A DNA stretch of 61,785 nt from NCBI GenBank assembly GCA_045593645.1, contig JAZNWZ010000034.1, forward strand, positions 1-61,785, read 5' to 3'. The position numbers and the translations under genes are program-made. The first letter of the stretch is position 1; the number at the start of each line of letters is the position of its first letter. Below the pieces are notes generated by a model that did no database searches, was not told where the DNA came from, and saw nothing but the letters and a program-made list of their open reading frames with translations. This DNA comes from Fimenecus sp045593645. GTDB lineage: Bacteria; Bacillota; Clostridia; Oscillospirales; Acutalibacteraceae. Shown one piece after another: positions 1 through 7,861 of the stretch.

Positions 1-75
1 GGCACAGTTGATAAACCTGCAAAACTTGAAGGTCGTCAGATGCTTATGTTCTTGTCACCTAAGGGCACAAAGTAA
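1..75 (+). CDS. infC: Translation initiation factor IF-3, C-terminal end (partial)
   Basis: The first 24 codons in frame 1, ending in TAA, encode the last residues of a protein ending EGRQMLMFLSPKGTK, which matches the conserved C-terminal tail of initiation factor IF-3. IF-3 binds the 30S subunit, prevents premature joining of the 50S subunit and checks the start codon. The gene begins outside the window. The call is supported by position: rpmI starts 29 bases downstream and rplT follows, the classical infC-rpmI-rplT operon. Its regulatory leader would lie upstream and is not visible. Confidence 0.9.
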   Translation, partial: GTVDKPAKLEGRQMLMFLSPKGTK

Positions 76-104
76 AAGGAATTTATAATTAGGAGGATAT
101 TATT

Positions 105-302
105 ATGCCAAAGATTAAAACACATAGCGGAGCTAAAAAAAGATTTAAGCTTTCAAAGAACGGCAAGCCAATCAGAGCACACGCTAACAAGTCACACATC
201 TTGACAAAGAAGAGCACAAAGAGAAAAAGAGGACTTCGTCAGACAGCTGTTGCTGATAAGACAAATACAGCACAGATTAAGCGTCTTATTCCTTATAAAT
301 AA
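105..302 (+). CDS. rpmI: 50S ribosomal protein L35
   Basis: A 65-residue, very basic protein beginning MPKIKTHSGAKKRFKLS, the hallmark start of bacterial L35, at normal family length. L35 is a small component of the large ribosomal subunit. An AGGAGG ribosome binding site lies 8 bases before the ATG. It is the middle gene of infC-rpmI-rplT and is expected to be co-transcribed with both neighbours. Confidence 0.98.
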   Translation: MPKIKTHSGAKKRFKLSKNGKPIRAHANKSHILTKKSTKRKRGLRQTAVADKTNTAQIKRLIPYK

Positions 303-338
303 TTGTAAACGTATCTAATCAATCGGAGGTAAAGAGAA

Positions 339-695
339 ATGGCACGTGTAAAAGGTGCGATGATGACTCGCAAAAGAAGAAATAAAGTATTAAAGCTTGC
401 TAAGGGTTACTATGGCTCAAAGCATAGCCTTTTTAAGACAGCTAAACAAGCTGTTATGAAGAGCGGTAACTACGCTTATGTTGGTAGAAAGCAAAAGAAA
501 CGTGATTTCAGAAAGCTCTGGATTACAAGAATTTCTGCTGCTTGCAAGATGAACGGTATGAACTATTCAACATTCATCAATGGCCTCAAGAAAGCTGGTA
601 TCGACCTTAACAGAAAGATGCTTTCAGAAATTGCTATTGCAGACCCTGCAGCATTCACAGCTCTTACAGAAAAAGCTAAAGAAGCTCTTAAATAA
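339..695 (+). CDS. rplT: 50S ribosomal protein L20
   Basis: A 118-residue basic protein with the L20 features MARVKGAMMTRKRRNKVLKL at the start and the central segment RKLWITRISAA. It is full length for the family. L20 binds 23S rRNA early in 50S assembly and in Firmicutes also represses its own operon by binding the infC leader (family knowledge; the leader is outside the window). A GGAGG-type site precedes the ATG. A strong hairpin terminator follows directly, so this is the last gene of the operon. Confidence 0.98.
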   Translation: MARVKGAMMTRKRRNKVLKLAKGYYGSKHSLFKTAKQAVMKSGNYAYVGRKQKKRDFRKLWITRISAACKMNGMNYSTFINGLKKAGIDLNRKMLSEIAIADPAAFTALTEKAKEALK

Positions 696-702
696 GAATT
701 TT

Positions 703-745
703 AACCACGCCGAGAAAATCCCTCGCGCGTGGTTTTGCATTTTTT
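703..745 (+). terminator. Rho-independent terminator after rplT
   Basis: An 8-bp stem, AACCACGC paired with GCGTGGTT, can be extended by an inner CGAG/CTCG pair and is followed by a T-rich run. It closes the infC-rpmI-rplT operon and lies just before the start of the next gene at 759, which argues against starting that gene further upstream. Confidence 0.8.
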
Positions 746-758
746 AAAAACGAAAATT

Positions 759-1535
759 ATGGATATTATAACTGCTAAAAATAACCCTAAAATTAAAGAA
801 ACAAAGGCTCTTTTAACTTCATCAAAGGATAGAAAAGAAGCTTCTCTTTTTGTGCTTGAGGGTGTCAGACTTTGTGTTGATGCCGTTAAAACAGGCTGTG
901 AAATTGTAAATGTTTTCTGTACAGAAAACTGTATGAAAAAATATAGAGATGAGGTTTTAGGCCTTAAAAACAACTGTAAAGGCTTCTTTACGGTTTCTGA
1001 AGATGTGCTCAAAAATATTAGTGATACAGTTTCACCACAGGGCGTTGTTTGTACTGTTAAAATGAAACAAAATACTTTTGAATATGAAAACTGCAAAAAG
1101 TATATTGCTCTTGACACAATTCAAAATCCTGACAATTTAGGAGCAATCTCTCGTACTGCAGAAGCACTTGGAATTGATGGTCTTATAATTTTTGGTGGTT
1201 GTGATATTTATAATCCAAAGGCTTTAAGAGCGTCAATGGGCTCTCTTTTAAGATTGCCAATTAAATTGACAGACAACTTGTTAAACGACCTTGCAGCTTG
1301 TGAAAAAGCAGGAATAGATACTTTTGCAACTGTACCTGACAGAGATGCAAAGGACATTACAACCCTTGATTTTTCAAAGGGTGCATTGTGTGTTATTGGT
1401 AATGAGGGCAATGGTGTTAGTCAGTCAGTTATTGATGCTTGTAAAGATAAAATCACAATAAAAATGCTTGGTAGGGCAGAATCTTTAAATGCGGCAACAG
1501 CAGCGTCAATCACAATGTGGGAATTAGTAAAATGA
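759..1535 (+). CDS. TrmH/SpoU-family RNA 2'-O-methyltransferase
   Basis: A 258-residue SPOUT-class methyltransferase. It shows motif 1 (IQNPDNLGAISRTAEALG), motif 2 (VIGNEGNGVS) and motif 3 (LGRAESLNAATAASI), which form the knotted SAM-binding site. The N-terminal part, with VLEGVRLCVDA, matches the substrate-binding domain of the YsgA/RlmB group. It probably 2'-O-methylates rRNA, but the exact target cannot be read from sequence. An in-frame ATG at 729 lies inside the rplT terminator hairpin, so the ATG at 759 is preferred. The stop overlaps the dprA start (ATGA). Confidence 0.88.
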   Translation: MDIITAKNNPKIKETKALLTSSKDRKEASLFVLEGVRLCVDAVKTGCEIVNVFCTENCMKKYRDEVLGLKNNCKGFFTVSEDVLKNISDTVSPQGVVCTVKMKQNTFEYENCKKYIALDTIQNPDNLGAISRTAEALGIDGLIIFGGCDIYNPKALRASMGSLLRLPIKLTDNLLNDLAACEKAGIDTFATVPDRDAKDITTLDFSKGALCVIGNEGNGVSQSVIDACKDKITIKMLGRAESLNAATAASITMWELVK

Positions 1536-2740
1536 ATTACGATTTGTATTGGGTATGGCTAAGTCTTGGACTTGGTGCAGGTAAAAATGTTAGAAACTTA
1601 ATAACTGATTTTAACTGGAATCCATATTTGATTTATGGCACTTCAAATAACGAGATTTTATCATACGGAGCATTAACTCGTAAACAGGTTGAAAAGCTTA
1701 AAAGCTTCCCTATCGAAAAGGCAGAGGAGATTTTAAGAGTTTCAATGGAAAACGGATGGAAGGTTATTACGCCAACAAGTGAGTGTTATCCTGAAAGATT
1801 GTTGGAGCTTAATGATTTTCCCGTTGTGCTTTATGTAAAAGGCGATGAAACAATTTTGAACAACACATTGTCTATTGCAGTAGTTGGCGCTCGTAATGCA
1901 TCTGACTATGGCAGAGCAATGGCAAGGGCGATTTCATCATCTCTTGCTTTAAAGGGCTTTATTATTGTTTCAGGTGGAGCTTTAGGTGTTGACAGTTCAG
2001 CTCACATAGGTGCACTTGACGAAAAAGGTAAAACAGTTTGCGTTTTAGGTTGTGGACTTGGTGCAAATTATCTTATGGAAAATGAGCCTCTTCGTGAAGA
2101 AATTGCAAAAAGTGGTGCAGTCGTTACTGAATTTCCACCATTTACAAAGCCTTCAAGAGAGTCTTTTCCACTTAGAAACAGAATTATATCAGGCTTAAGT
2201 CTTGGTACGGTTGTTGTTGAAGCAGGTGAAAAAAGTGGTTCACTTATTACTGCTCGACTTTCATTAGAGCAGGGCAGAGATGTTTTTGCTGTACCTGGGG
2301 ACTTGGTAACCTCTTCTTATGTTGGTACAAATAAGCTTATTCGTGATGGCGCCATTATGGTTGTTTCAATAAACGATATTTTAGAAGAATATTATAATAA
2401 ATATTATGATATGCTTAATAACGACATTGAACTTCGTGAAGATGAGCTTATACATCGTGCTCAAGGCTATTTAAGAGGGAAAACTGTAAAAACAGAGCAA
2501 AAAATTGTGAGTGAAAAGCCACAACAAATGCCAAATAAAGCAGTTAAAAAAGAAACACCGTCTTATTTGACGGCAAATGCAAAAAATGTATATTCTCTTG
2601 TGAATAGCGAGCCTATTCATGTAGATGATATTATAAACAATAGTGAATTAAGTGTCAGCGATGCACTTTCTGCACTTACAGAATTAGAAATTTATGGTCT
2701 TATCACTCAAATTAGTGGTAGACGATACAAGATAAAATAG
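1532..2740 (+). CDS. dprA: DNA processing protein DprA
   Basis: A 402-residue protein with the DprA Rossmann-like core: VVGARNASDYG at about 118-127, SGGALGVDSSAHIGAL at about 147-162, and then GSLITARLSLEQGRDVFAVPG in the classical order. DprA binds incoming single-stranded DNA and loads RecA during natural transformation. After a basic linker, the last ~60 residues form the winged-helix domain (DprA_WH). The start at 1532 overlaps the preceding stop in ATGA and begins MNYDLYWVWLSL, typical of the family; an upstream in-frame start at 1517 would lie inside the previous gene. dprA-topA-trmFO is a conserved Firmicutes order. Confidence 0.95.
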   Translation: MNYDLYWVWLSLGLGAGKNVRNLITDFNWNPYLIYGTSNNEILSYGALTRKQVEKLKSFPIEKAEEILRVSMENGWKVITPTSECYPERLLELNDFPVVLYVKGDETILNNTLSIAVVGARNASDYGRAMARAISSSLALKGFIIVSGGALGVDSSAHIGALDEKGKTVCVLGCGLGANYLMENEPLREEIAKSGAVVTEFPPFTKPSRESFPLRNRIISGLSLGTVVVEAGEKSGSLITARLSLEQGRDVFAVPGDLVTSSYVGTNKLIRDGAIMVVSINDILEEYYNKYYDMLNNDIELREDELIHRAQGYLRGKTVKTEQKIVSEKPQQMPNKAVKKETPSYLTANAKNVYSLVNSEPIHVDDIINNSELSVSDALSALTELEIYGLITQISGRRYKIK

Positions 2741-2751
2741 GTGATATTTTT

Positions 2752-4875
2752 ATGTCAAAACTTGTTATAGTCGAATCTCCATCAAAAGCAAAAAGTATTC
2801 AAAAATACTTGGGCAAAGAATATAACGTTGTTTCTTCAAAGGGACATGTTCGTGATTTGCCTGCTGCAAAGCTTAGTGTTGATGTTAAAAAGGATTTCGC
2901 ACCAAAATATGCAATAATTAAAGGTAAAGAAAAGCTTGTTAAAGACCTTAAAGAGTTGGCAAGCAAGTCAGATGCAGTTTTGCTTGCAGCCGACCCTGAC
3001 CGTGAGGGAGAGGCTATTTCTTGGCACCTTGCAACAATTCTTGACCTTGATATGAATGAGTGCAACCGTGTTAAGTTTAATGAAATTAACAAGGCAACAG
3101 TTACAAGAGAAATTCAAAATCCTGAAAAAATCAATCTCGATTTGGTTAATGCTCAACAAGCTCGTCGTATTCTTGACAGACTGGTAGGTTATTCGTTAAG
3201 TCCATTCGTTTCACAAAAAATCAGACGAGGACTTTCTGCAGGTCGTGTTCAGTCAGTTGCAGTGCGTCTTGTTGTTGACCGTGAAAAAGAAATCAGAGAT
3301 TTTGTGCCGGAAGAGTATTGGACATTAGATGCTGCTATGCTTGCTCCATCTTCAAGAAAGGCGTTCAAAGCAACTTTCTCAGGAGATGAAACGGGAAAGG
3401 TTAAGATTACAAGTAAAGAGCAAAGTGATATGTATCTTGCTCGTCTTGACGGTGCAGATTTTACTGCAGTTTCAGTAAAAAAAGGTGTTCGTAATCGTCA
3501 ACCTGCTCCTCCATTTACAACTTCAACAATGCAACAAGAAGCATCAAGAAAGCTCAATTTCCAAGCTAAAAAGACAATGAAGGTTGCTCAAGAGCTTTAT
3601 GAAGGTGTTGAAATTCAAGGTGTTGGCTCAGTAGGTCTTATTACTTATATGAGAACTGACTCTCTTCGTATTTCTGATGAGGCAAGAGCAAACGGTAATG
3701 AGTATATTAAAAATACTTTTGGTGCTGATTATCTTCCTGATAAACCAAGATATTATAAAACTCGTGCTAATGCTCAAGACGGACACGAGGCTATTCGTCC
3801 TACAATGATGGATTTGACTCCTGAAAGAGTTAAAGCATCACTCACAACAGACCAATATAAATTATATAACCTTATTTGGAAGCGTTTTGTAGCATCATTA
3901 ATGGCAAACTGTGTGCAAGATACAGTAAAGGCAGAAATTCAAGGTTCAAATTCAGCAGATAAAGAGCAAGGTAAATTTATAACATTTGTTGCTAACGGCT
4001 ATTCAGTTAGATTTGACGGATATACTCGTCTTTATGAGTTTGGTACAGATGAAGAAGAGGAAGAAGAAGGCAAGCTTCCTAAAATCAACGAGGGCGACGA
4101 CATTAAGCTTAAGGACCTTGCAGGTAATCAACATTTCACACAACCACCTGCAAGATATACAGAAGCATCTCTTATCAAAGCGCTTGAAGAAACAGGTGTA
4201 GGTCGTCCTTCAACATATGCAACAATTATCACTACAATTACTCAAAGAGAGTATGTTGTTCGTGAGCAAAAGCAACTTAAATCAACTGAATTAGGTGAAG
4301 CTATTACAGATTTGCTTAAGAGCAAATTCCCTAAAATTGTAAATGTTAAGTTTACAGCAGGTATGGAAAATAAGCTTGACGATGTTGAAAATGGCACAAC
4401 TGACTACATTAAAATGCTTCACGAATTCTATGACGATTTTAGTACAAATCTCTCTAAGGTTAAGGACGAAATGCAGGGTGTAAAAATCAAGCTTAAAGAA
4501 GATGAAACTGATATTCCTTGCGACAAATGTGGTCGTAATATGGTTGTTAAGTCAGGTCGTTTTGGTAAATTCCTTGCTTGTCCTGGATACCCAGAATGTA
4601 AAAACACAAAACCACTTGTACTTGAAACAAAGGCAACTTGCCCTGTTTGTGGTGGCAAGGTTATTGAGAAAAAGTCAAAGCGTGGTTATGCTTTCTATGG
4701 CTGTGGCAACTATCCTGACTGTAATTTTATGACTTGGGATAAGCCAACTGACGACATTTGCCCACAATGTGGCAAATCACTCTTTAAACGCAAGGGTGGA
4801 TTACTCGTTTGTCTTAACGAGGGTTGTGGCTTTGAGAAGAAAGTTGAAAGAAAAAGAAAAGCTAAGGAAGAATAA
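2752..4875 (+). CDS. topA: DNA topoisomerase I
   Basis: A 707-residue type IA topoisomerase that relaxes negatively supercoiled DNA through a covalent 5'-phosphotyrosine. The Toprim domain holds KLVIVESPSKA at the start and DPDREGE at 81-87 (metal ligands). The active-site tyrosine is Y299 in LITYMRTDS. The C-terminus has three zinc ribbons with paired CxxC motifs (CDKCG, CPVCG, CPQCG, each followed by CPGYPEC, CGNYPDC or CLNEGC) and ends in a basic tail. An acidic stretch of repeated Glu (around residue 430) is lineage-specific. It sits 11 bases after dprA and 3 before trmFO, so it is part of the same operon. Confidence 0.97.
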   Translation: MSKLVIVESPSKAKSIQKYLGKEYNVVSSKGHVRDLPAAKLSVDVKKDFAPKYAIIKGKEKLVKDLKELASKSDAVLLAADPDREGEAISWHLATILDLDMNECNRVKFNEINKATVTREIQNPEKINLDLVNAQQARRILDRLVGYSLSPFVSQKIRRGLSAGRVQSVAVRLVVDREKEIRDFVPEEYWTLDAAMLAPSSRKAFKATFSGDETGKVKITSKEQSDMYLARLDGADFTAVSVKKGVRNRQPAPPFTTSTMQQEASRKLNFQAKKTMKVAQELYEGVEIQGVGSVGLITYMRTDSLRISDEARANGNEYIKNTFGADYLPDKPRYYKTRANAQDGHEAIRPTMMDLTPERVKASLTTDQYKLYNLIWKRFVASLMANCVQDTVKAEIQGSNSADKEQGKFITFVANGYSVRFDGYTRLYEFGTDEEEEEEGKLPKINEGDDIKLKDLAGNQHFTQPPARYTEASLIKALEETGVGRPSTYATIITTITQREYVVREQKQLKSTELGEAITDLLKSKFPKIVNVKFTAGMENKLDDVENGTTDYIKMLHEFYDDFSTNLSKVKDEMQGVKIKLKEDETDIPCDKCGRNMVVKSGRFGKFLACPGYPECKNTKPLVLETKATCPVCGGKVIEKKSKRGYAFYGCGNYPDCNFMTWDKPTDDICPQCGKSLFKRKGGLLVCLNEGCGFEKKVERKRKAKEE

Positions 4876-4878
4876 GCA

Positions 4879-6198
4879 ATGAAAGTTGCAGTAATAGGTG
4901 GCGGTCTTGCAGGCGTTGAATGTGCAAAGCAGTTGTCAAGAAACGATATAAAGGTTGATTTGTTTGAAATGAAGCCTTTTAAAAAATCTCCTGCTCACAA
5001 GCTTGACACTCTTGCAGAGCTTGTCTGCTCAAACTCTTTAAAAGCAGAAAGACTTAACTCTGCAGCAGGACTTTTAAAGCACGAGATGGCATATTTAGGG
5101 TCAATCTGTGTTGAAACTGCTTATGAGTGCAAGGTCGAGGCGGGCGGTGCTTTGGCTGTTGACCGACACGAGTTTTCAAGAATAATAACTGAAAAAATTA
5201 AAAGCGATAAAAATATAACCATAATCGAAAAAGAAGTTACAGAATTGCCAGAGGGCTATAATGGAGTTGTTATTTGTGCAGGTCCACTTGCAAGTGATGG
5301 CATTTCTGCCACTATTCGTAATCTTTGTGGCAATGGACTTTCTTTTTATGATGCAGCAGCGCCTATTGTAAGTGCAGACAGTATTGATATGGACTGTGCT
5401 TTTACACAATCTCGTTATGACCGAGGTGGCGCAGATGATTATATTAATTGCCCAATGAACAAAGAAGAATATGAGGCGTTTTATGATGCAATTATAAGTG
5501 CAGAAAGTGCTGATGTTCACTCTTTTGATAAGAGAAAAGATGTTTATGAGGGTTGTATGCCTATTGAAGTGTTGGCTTCTCGCGGTAAAGATACTATGAG
5601 ATATGGCCCACTTAAGCCAGTAGGACTTAAAGACCCACGAACAGGTCATAGACCTTGGGCAAATCTTCAACTTCGTAAAGAGAATAAAGATGGCACAATG
5701 TATAATCTTGTGGGATTTCAAACGAATCTTAAATTTGGTGAACAAAAACGAGTTTTTTCAATGTTTCCTGCTCTTAAAAATGCAGATTTTGTTCGTTATG
5801 GCGTTATGCATAGAAACACATTTATTGATTCTCCAAGACTTTTAAATGGCGATTTTAGCTTAAGAAGTAATCCATATTTGTTCTTTGGTGGGCAAATTAC
5901 AGGTGTAGAGGGTTATATGGAATCTGCAGCAAGTGGACTCATGGCAGGAGTTAACCTTGCAAGACGACTTAAGGGTGAAGATACTGTAGTTTTGCCAAAC
6001 GATACAATGATTGGTGCACTCTCTCGTTACATAAGTGATGCAAGCGTTGATAATTTTCAACCAATGGGTGCGAATTTTGGTGTATTACCACCACTTCCTG
6101 ACAAGATTAAAGATAAGCAAGAAAGATATATGCAACTCGCAAATCGTGGAATGAATTCATTAAAGGAATTTGCAAAAATCAATAATTTGGGTGAATAA
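4879..6198 (+). CDS. trmFO: Folate/FAD-dependent tRNA (uracil-54-C5)-methyltransferase TrmFO
   Basis: A 439-residue flavoprotein that makes ribothymidine at position 54 of tRNA, using methylenetetrahydrofolate rather than SAM. The FAD-binding motif VIGGGLAGVECA is at 4-15, followed by the family signatures FEMKPFKKSPAHK, ELVCSNSLKAE and DRHEFS. The C-terminal half has GQITGVEGYMESAASGLMAG, typical of TrmFO/Gid. Length is normal. It starts 3 bases after topA and ends 2 bases before rnc, so translation is likely coupled. Confidence 0.97.
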   Translation: MKVAVIGGGLAGVECAKQLSRNDIKVDLFEMKPFKKSPAHKLDTLAELVCSNSLKAERLNSAAGLLKHEMAYLGSICVETAYECKVEAGGALAVDRHEFSRIITEKIKSDKNITIIEKEVTELPEGYNGVVICAGPLASDGISATIRNLCGNGLSFYDAAAPIVSADSIDMDCAFTQSRYDRGGADDYINCPMNKEEYEAFYDAIISAESADVHSFDKRKDVYEGCMPIEVLASRGKDTMRYGPLKPVGLKDPRTGHRPWANLQLRKENKDGTMYNLVGFQTNLKFGEQKRVFSMFPALKNADFVRYGVMHRNTFIDSPRLLNGDFSLRSNPYLFFGGQITGVEGYMESAASGLMAGVNLARRLKGEDTVVLPNDTMIGALSRYISDASVDNFQPMGANFGVLPPLPDKIKDKQERYMQLANRGMNSLKEFAKINNLGE

Positions 6199-6200
6199 AA

Positions 6201-6866
6201 ATGACTGATTTTGAAAAGAAAATCGGATATGAATTTAAAAATAAAGGCCTTTTAGAAAGGGCTCTAACACACTCGTCTTATGCTAATGAAAAAGGCACAG
6301 GACTCCAAAATGAGCGTCTTGAGTTTTTAGGGGACTCTGTTTTAGGCTTTATTACTGCTGAATATCTTTTTGAACTTTATAAGGACAAGCAAGAGGGCGA
6401 ACTTACAAAAAAGCGTGCTTATGCAGTTTGTGAAAAAACTCTTTTTGGATATGCAGAAAAAATAGGGCTTGGCAATGAAATAAAACTTGGCAGAGGTGAA
6501 GAATTAACTGGTGGCAGACATCGTCCATCAGTAGTTTCTGATGCTTTTGAAGCGCTTATTGCTGCAATTTATCTTGATGGTGGCATTGAAAAAGCAACAG
6601 AATTTGTTCTTCCGTTTATTGAAATTGCAAATGAGCAAAAGCCTGTTTTTAAAGATTATAAGAGCACATTGCAAGAGGTTTTACAACAAAACCCAACTGA
6701 AAAGTTTGAGTATGTTGTAGTTGGTGAGAGAGGTCCTGACCACGATAAAGAATTCATTGTTGAAATTCATATGAATAGCAATGTTATTGGTAAGGGTGTA
6801 GGCAGTAGTAAGAAAAAAGCAGAGCAGCAGGCAGCAAAATCTGCTTTGGAGTTAATGGGATTATGA
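6201..6866 (+). CDS. rnc: Ribonuclease III
   Basis: A 221-residue dsRNA endonuclease that processes rRNA precursors and structured mRNAs. The catalytic signature ERLEFLGDSVLG is near residues 38-49, and the second acidic cluster DAFEALIAAIYLDGG is near 113-127. A double-stranded RNA-binding domain fills the C-terminus (KSTLQEVLQQNP through GVGSSKKKAEQQAAKSAL). It is full length. Its TGA stop overlaps the next gene's ATG, so TGA is clearly used as a normal stop here. Confidence 0.97.
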   Translation: MTDFEKKIGYEFKNKGLLERALTHSSYANEKGTGLQNERLEFLGDSVLGFITAEYLFELYKDKQEGELTKKRAYAVCEKTLFGYAEKIGLGNEIKLGRGEELTGGRHRPSVVSDAFEALIAAIYLDGGIEKATEFVLPFIEIANEQKPVFKDYKSTLQEVLQQNPTEKFEYVVVGERGPDHDKEFIVEIHMNSNVIGKGVGSSKKKAEQQAAKSALELMGL

Positions 6867-7861
6867 GCCATTCAAATATAAGCATTTTTGTGCCACACAA
6901 GGGGTGCCCGAATGATTGTAGCTTTTGCAATCAACGGGCAATAAGTGGGCAAACTGTATCTGCAACACCAAAGGATGTTGAAGAAGCAGTTAAAACTGCA
7001 ATTGAATATAAAGTTGAGCCGAAGAATACTGAAATTGCATTCTTCGGTGGTAGTTTTACGGCGATTGAAAGGGAATATATGCTTTCTCTTTTAACCGCCG
7101 CAAAGCATTTTTTAGATACTTATAAATTTAAAGGGATTCGTGTGTCAACTCGTCCTGATTGTATCACTGAAGACATACTTTTAACACTTAAAAACTATGG
7201 TGTAACTGCTATTGAATTAGGCACTCAAAGTATGTGTGATGACGTTTTGCTTGCAAATCGTCGTGGGCACAGTGCAGATGATGTGAGAAAAGCATCAAAG
7301 CTTATTAAAGAATATGGCTTTGAATTAGGTCTTCAGATGATGACGGGGCTTTATAAAAGCGACTTTGAAAAGGATATGCAAACTGCTCTTGAAATCATAA
7401 AAATAAAGCCAGATACTGTGAGGATTTATCCAACAGTCGTGCTTAAAAACACCCATTTAGGGTTCTTGCAAGAAAAAGGCGAATACATAGCACCAACAGC
7501 AGAGGAAACTGCACCGTTTTGTGCAAAGCTTTTGGAAATGTTTGAAAAAGAGAATATAAAAGTCATAAAGTTAGGTCTTCACAGTAGTGAAACTGTTGAG
7601 GGCGATATGATAGGTGGAGCATATCATCCTGCCTTTCGTGAGCTTTGTGAAGGGTACATTTATCTTCAAAAAATGCTTGAAAAATTAAAGGGAAAAGACA
7701 AAAATCAAAGCTATGTAATTTTTGTGTCGAAAAAAGCACTTTCAAAGGCAAAAGGACAACAGAAAAGAAACGAAAAAGCATTGAAAAGTCAAGGCTTTTG
7801 TTGTATAATAAAGGGTAAAGAAAATTTACAGAATTTTGAAGTAGAGGTAGTAATTGAATGA
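6863..7861 (+). CDS. Radical SAM protein, Elp3-like without acetyltransferase domain
   Basis: A 332-residue radical SAM protein. The 4Fe-4S ligands are C15, C19 and C22 in KGCPNDCSFCNQ, an Elp3-like spacing. EIAFFGGSFTAIE, VSTRPDCI and AIELGTQSM are typical of the COG1243-type family. The GNAT acetyltransferase domain of full Elp3 is absent; the short form between rnc and smc is common in Clostridia. The reaction is not established; tRNA wobble modification is a guess from family. It overlaps both neighbours (ATGA-type junctions), so it is tightly co-translated with rnc and smc. Confidence 0.82.
   Translation: MSHSNISIFVPHKGCPNDCSFCNQRAISGQTVSATPKDVEEAVKTAIEYKVEPKNTEIAFFGGSFTAIEREYMLSLLTAAKHFLDTYKFKGIRVSTRPDCITEDILLTLKNYGVTAIELGTQSMCDDVLLANRRGHSADDVRKASKLIKEYGFELGLQMMTGLYKSDFEKDMQTALEIIKIKPDTVRIYPTVVLKNTHLGFLQEKGEYIAPTAEETAPFCAKLLEMFEKENIKVIKLGLHSSETVEGDMIGGAYHPAFRELCEGYIYLQKMLEKLKGKDKNQSYVIFVSKKALSKAKGQQKRNEKALKSQGFCCIIKGKENLQNFEVEVVIE

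Noticed and set aside
5176..5745. Minus-strand open frame opposite trmFO (189 codons)
   Set aside because: Low-complexity Cys/Thr/Ile composition and complete overlap with trmFO mark it as a shadow.
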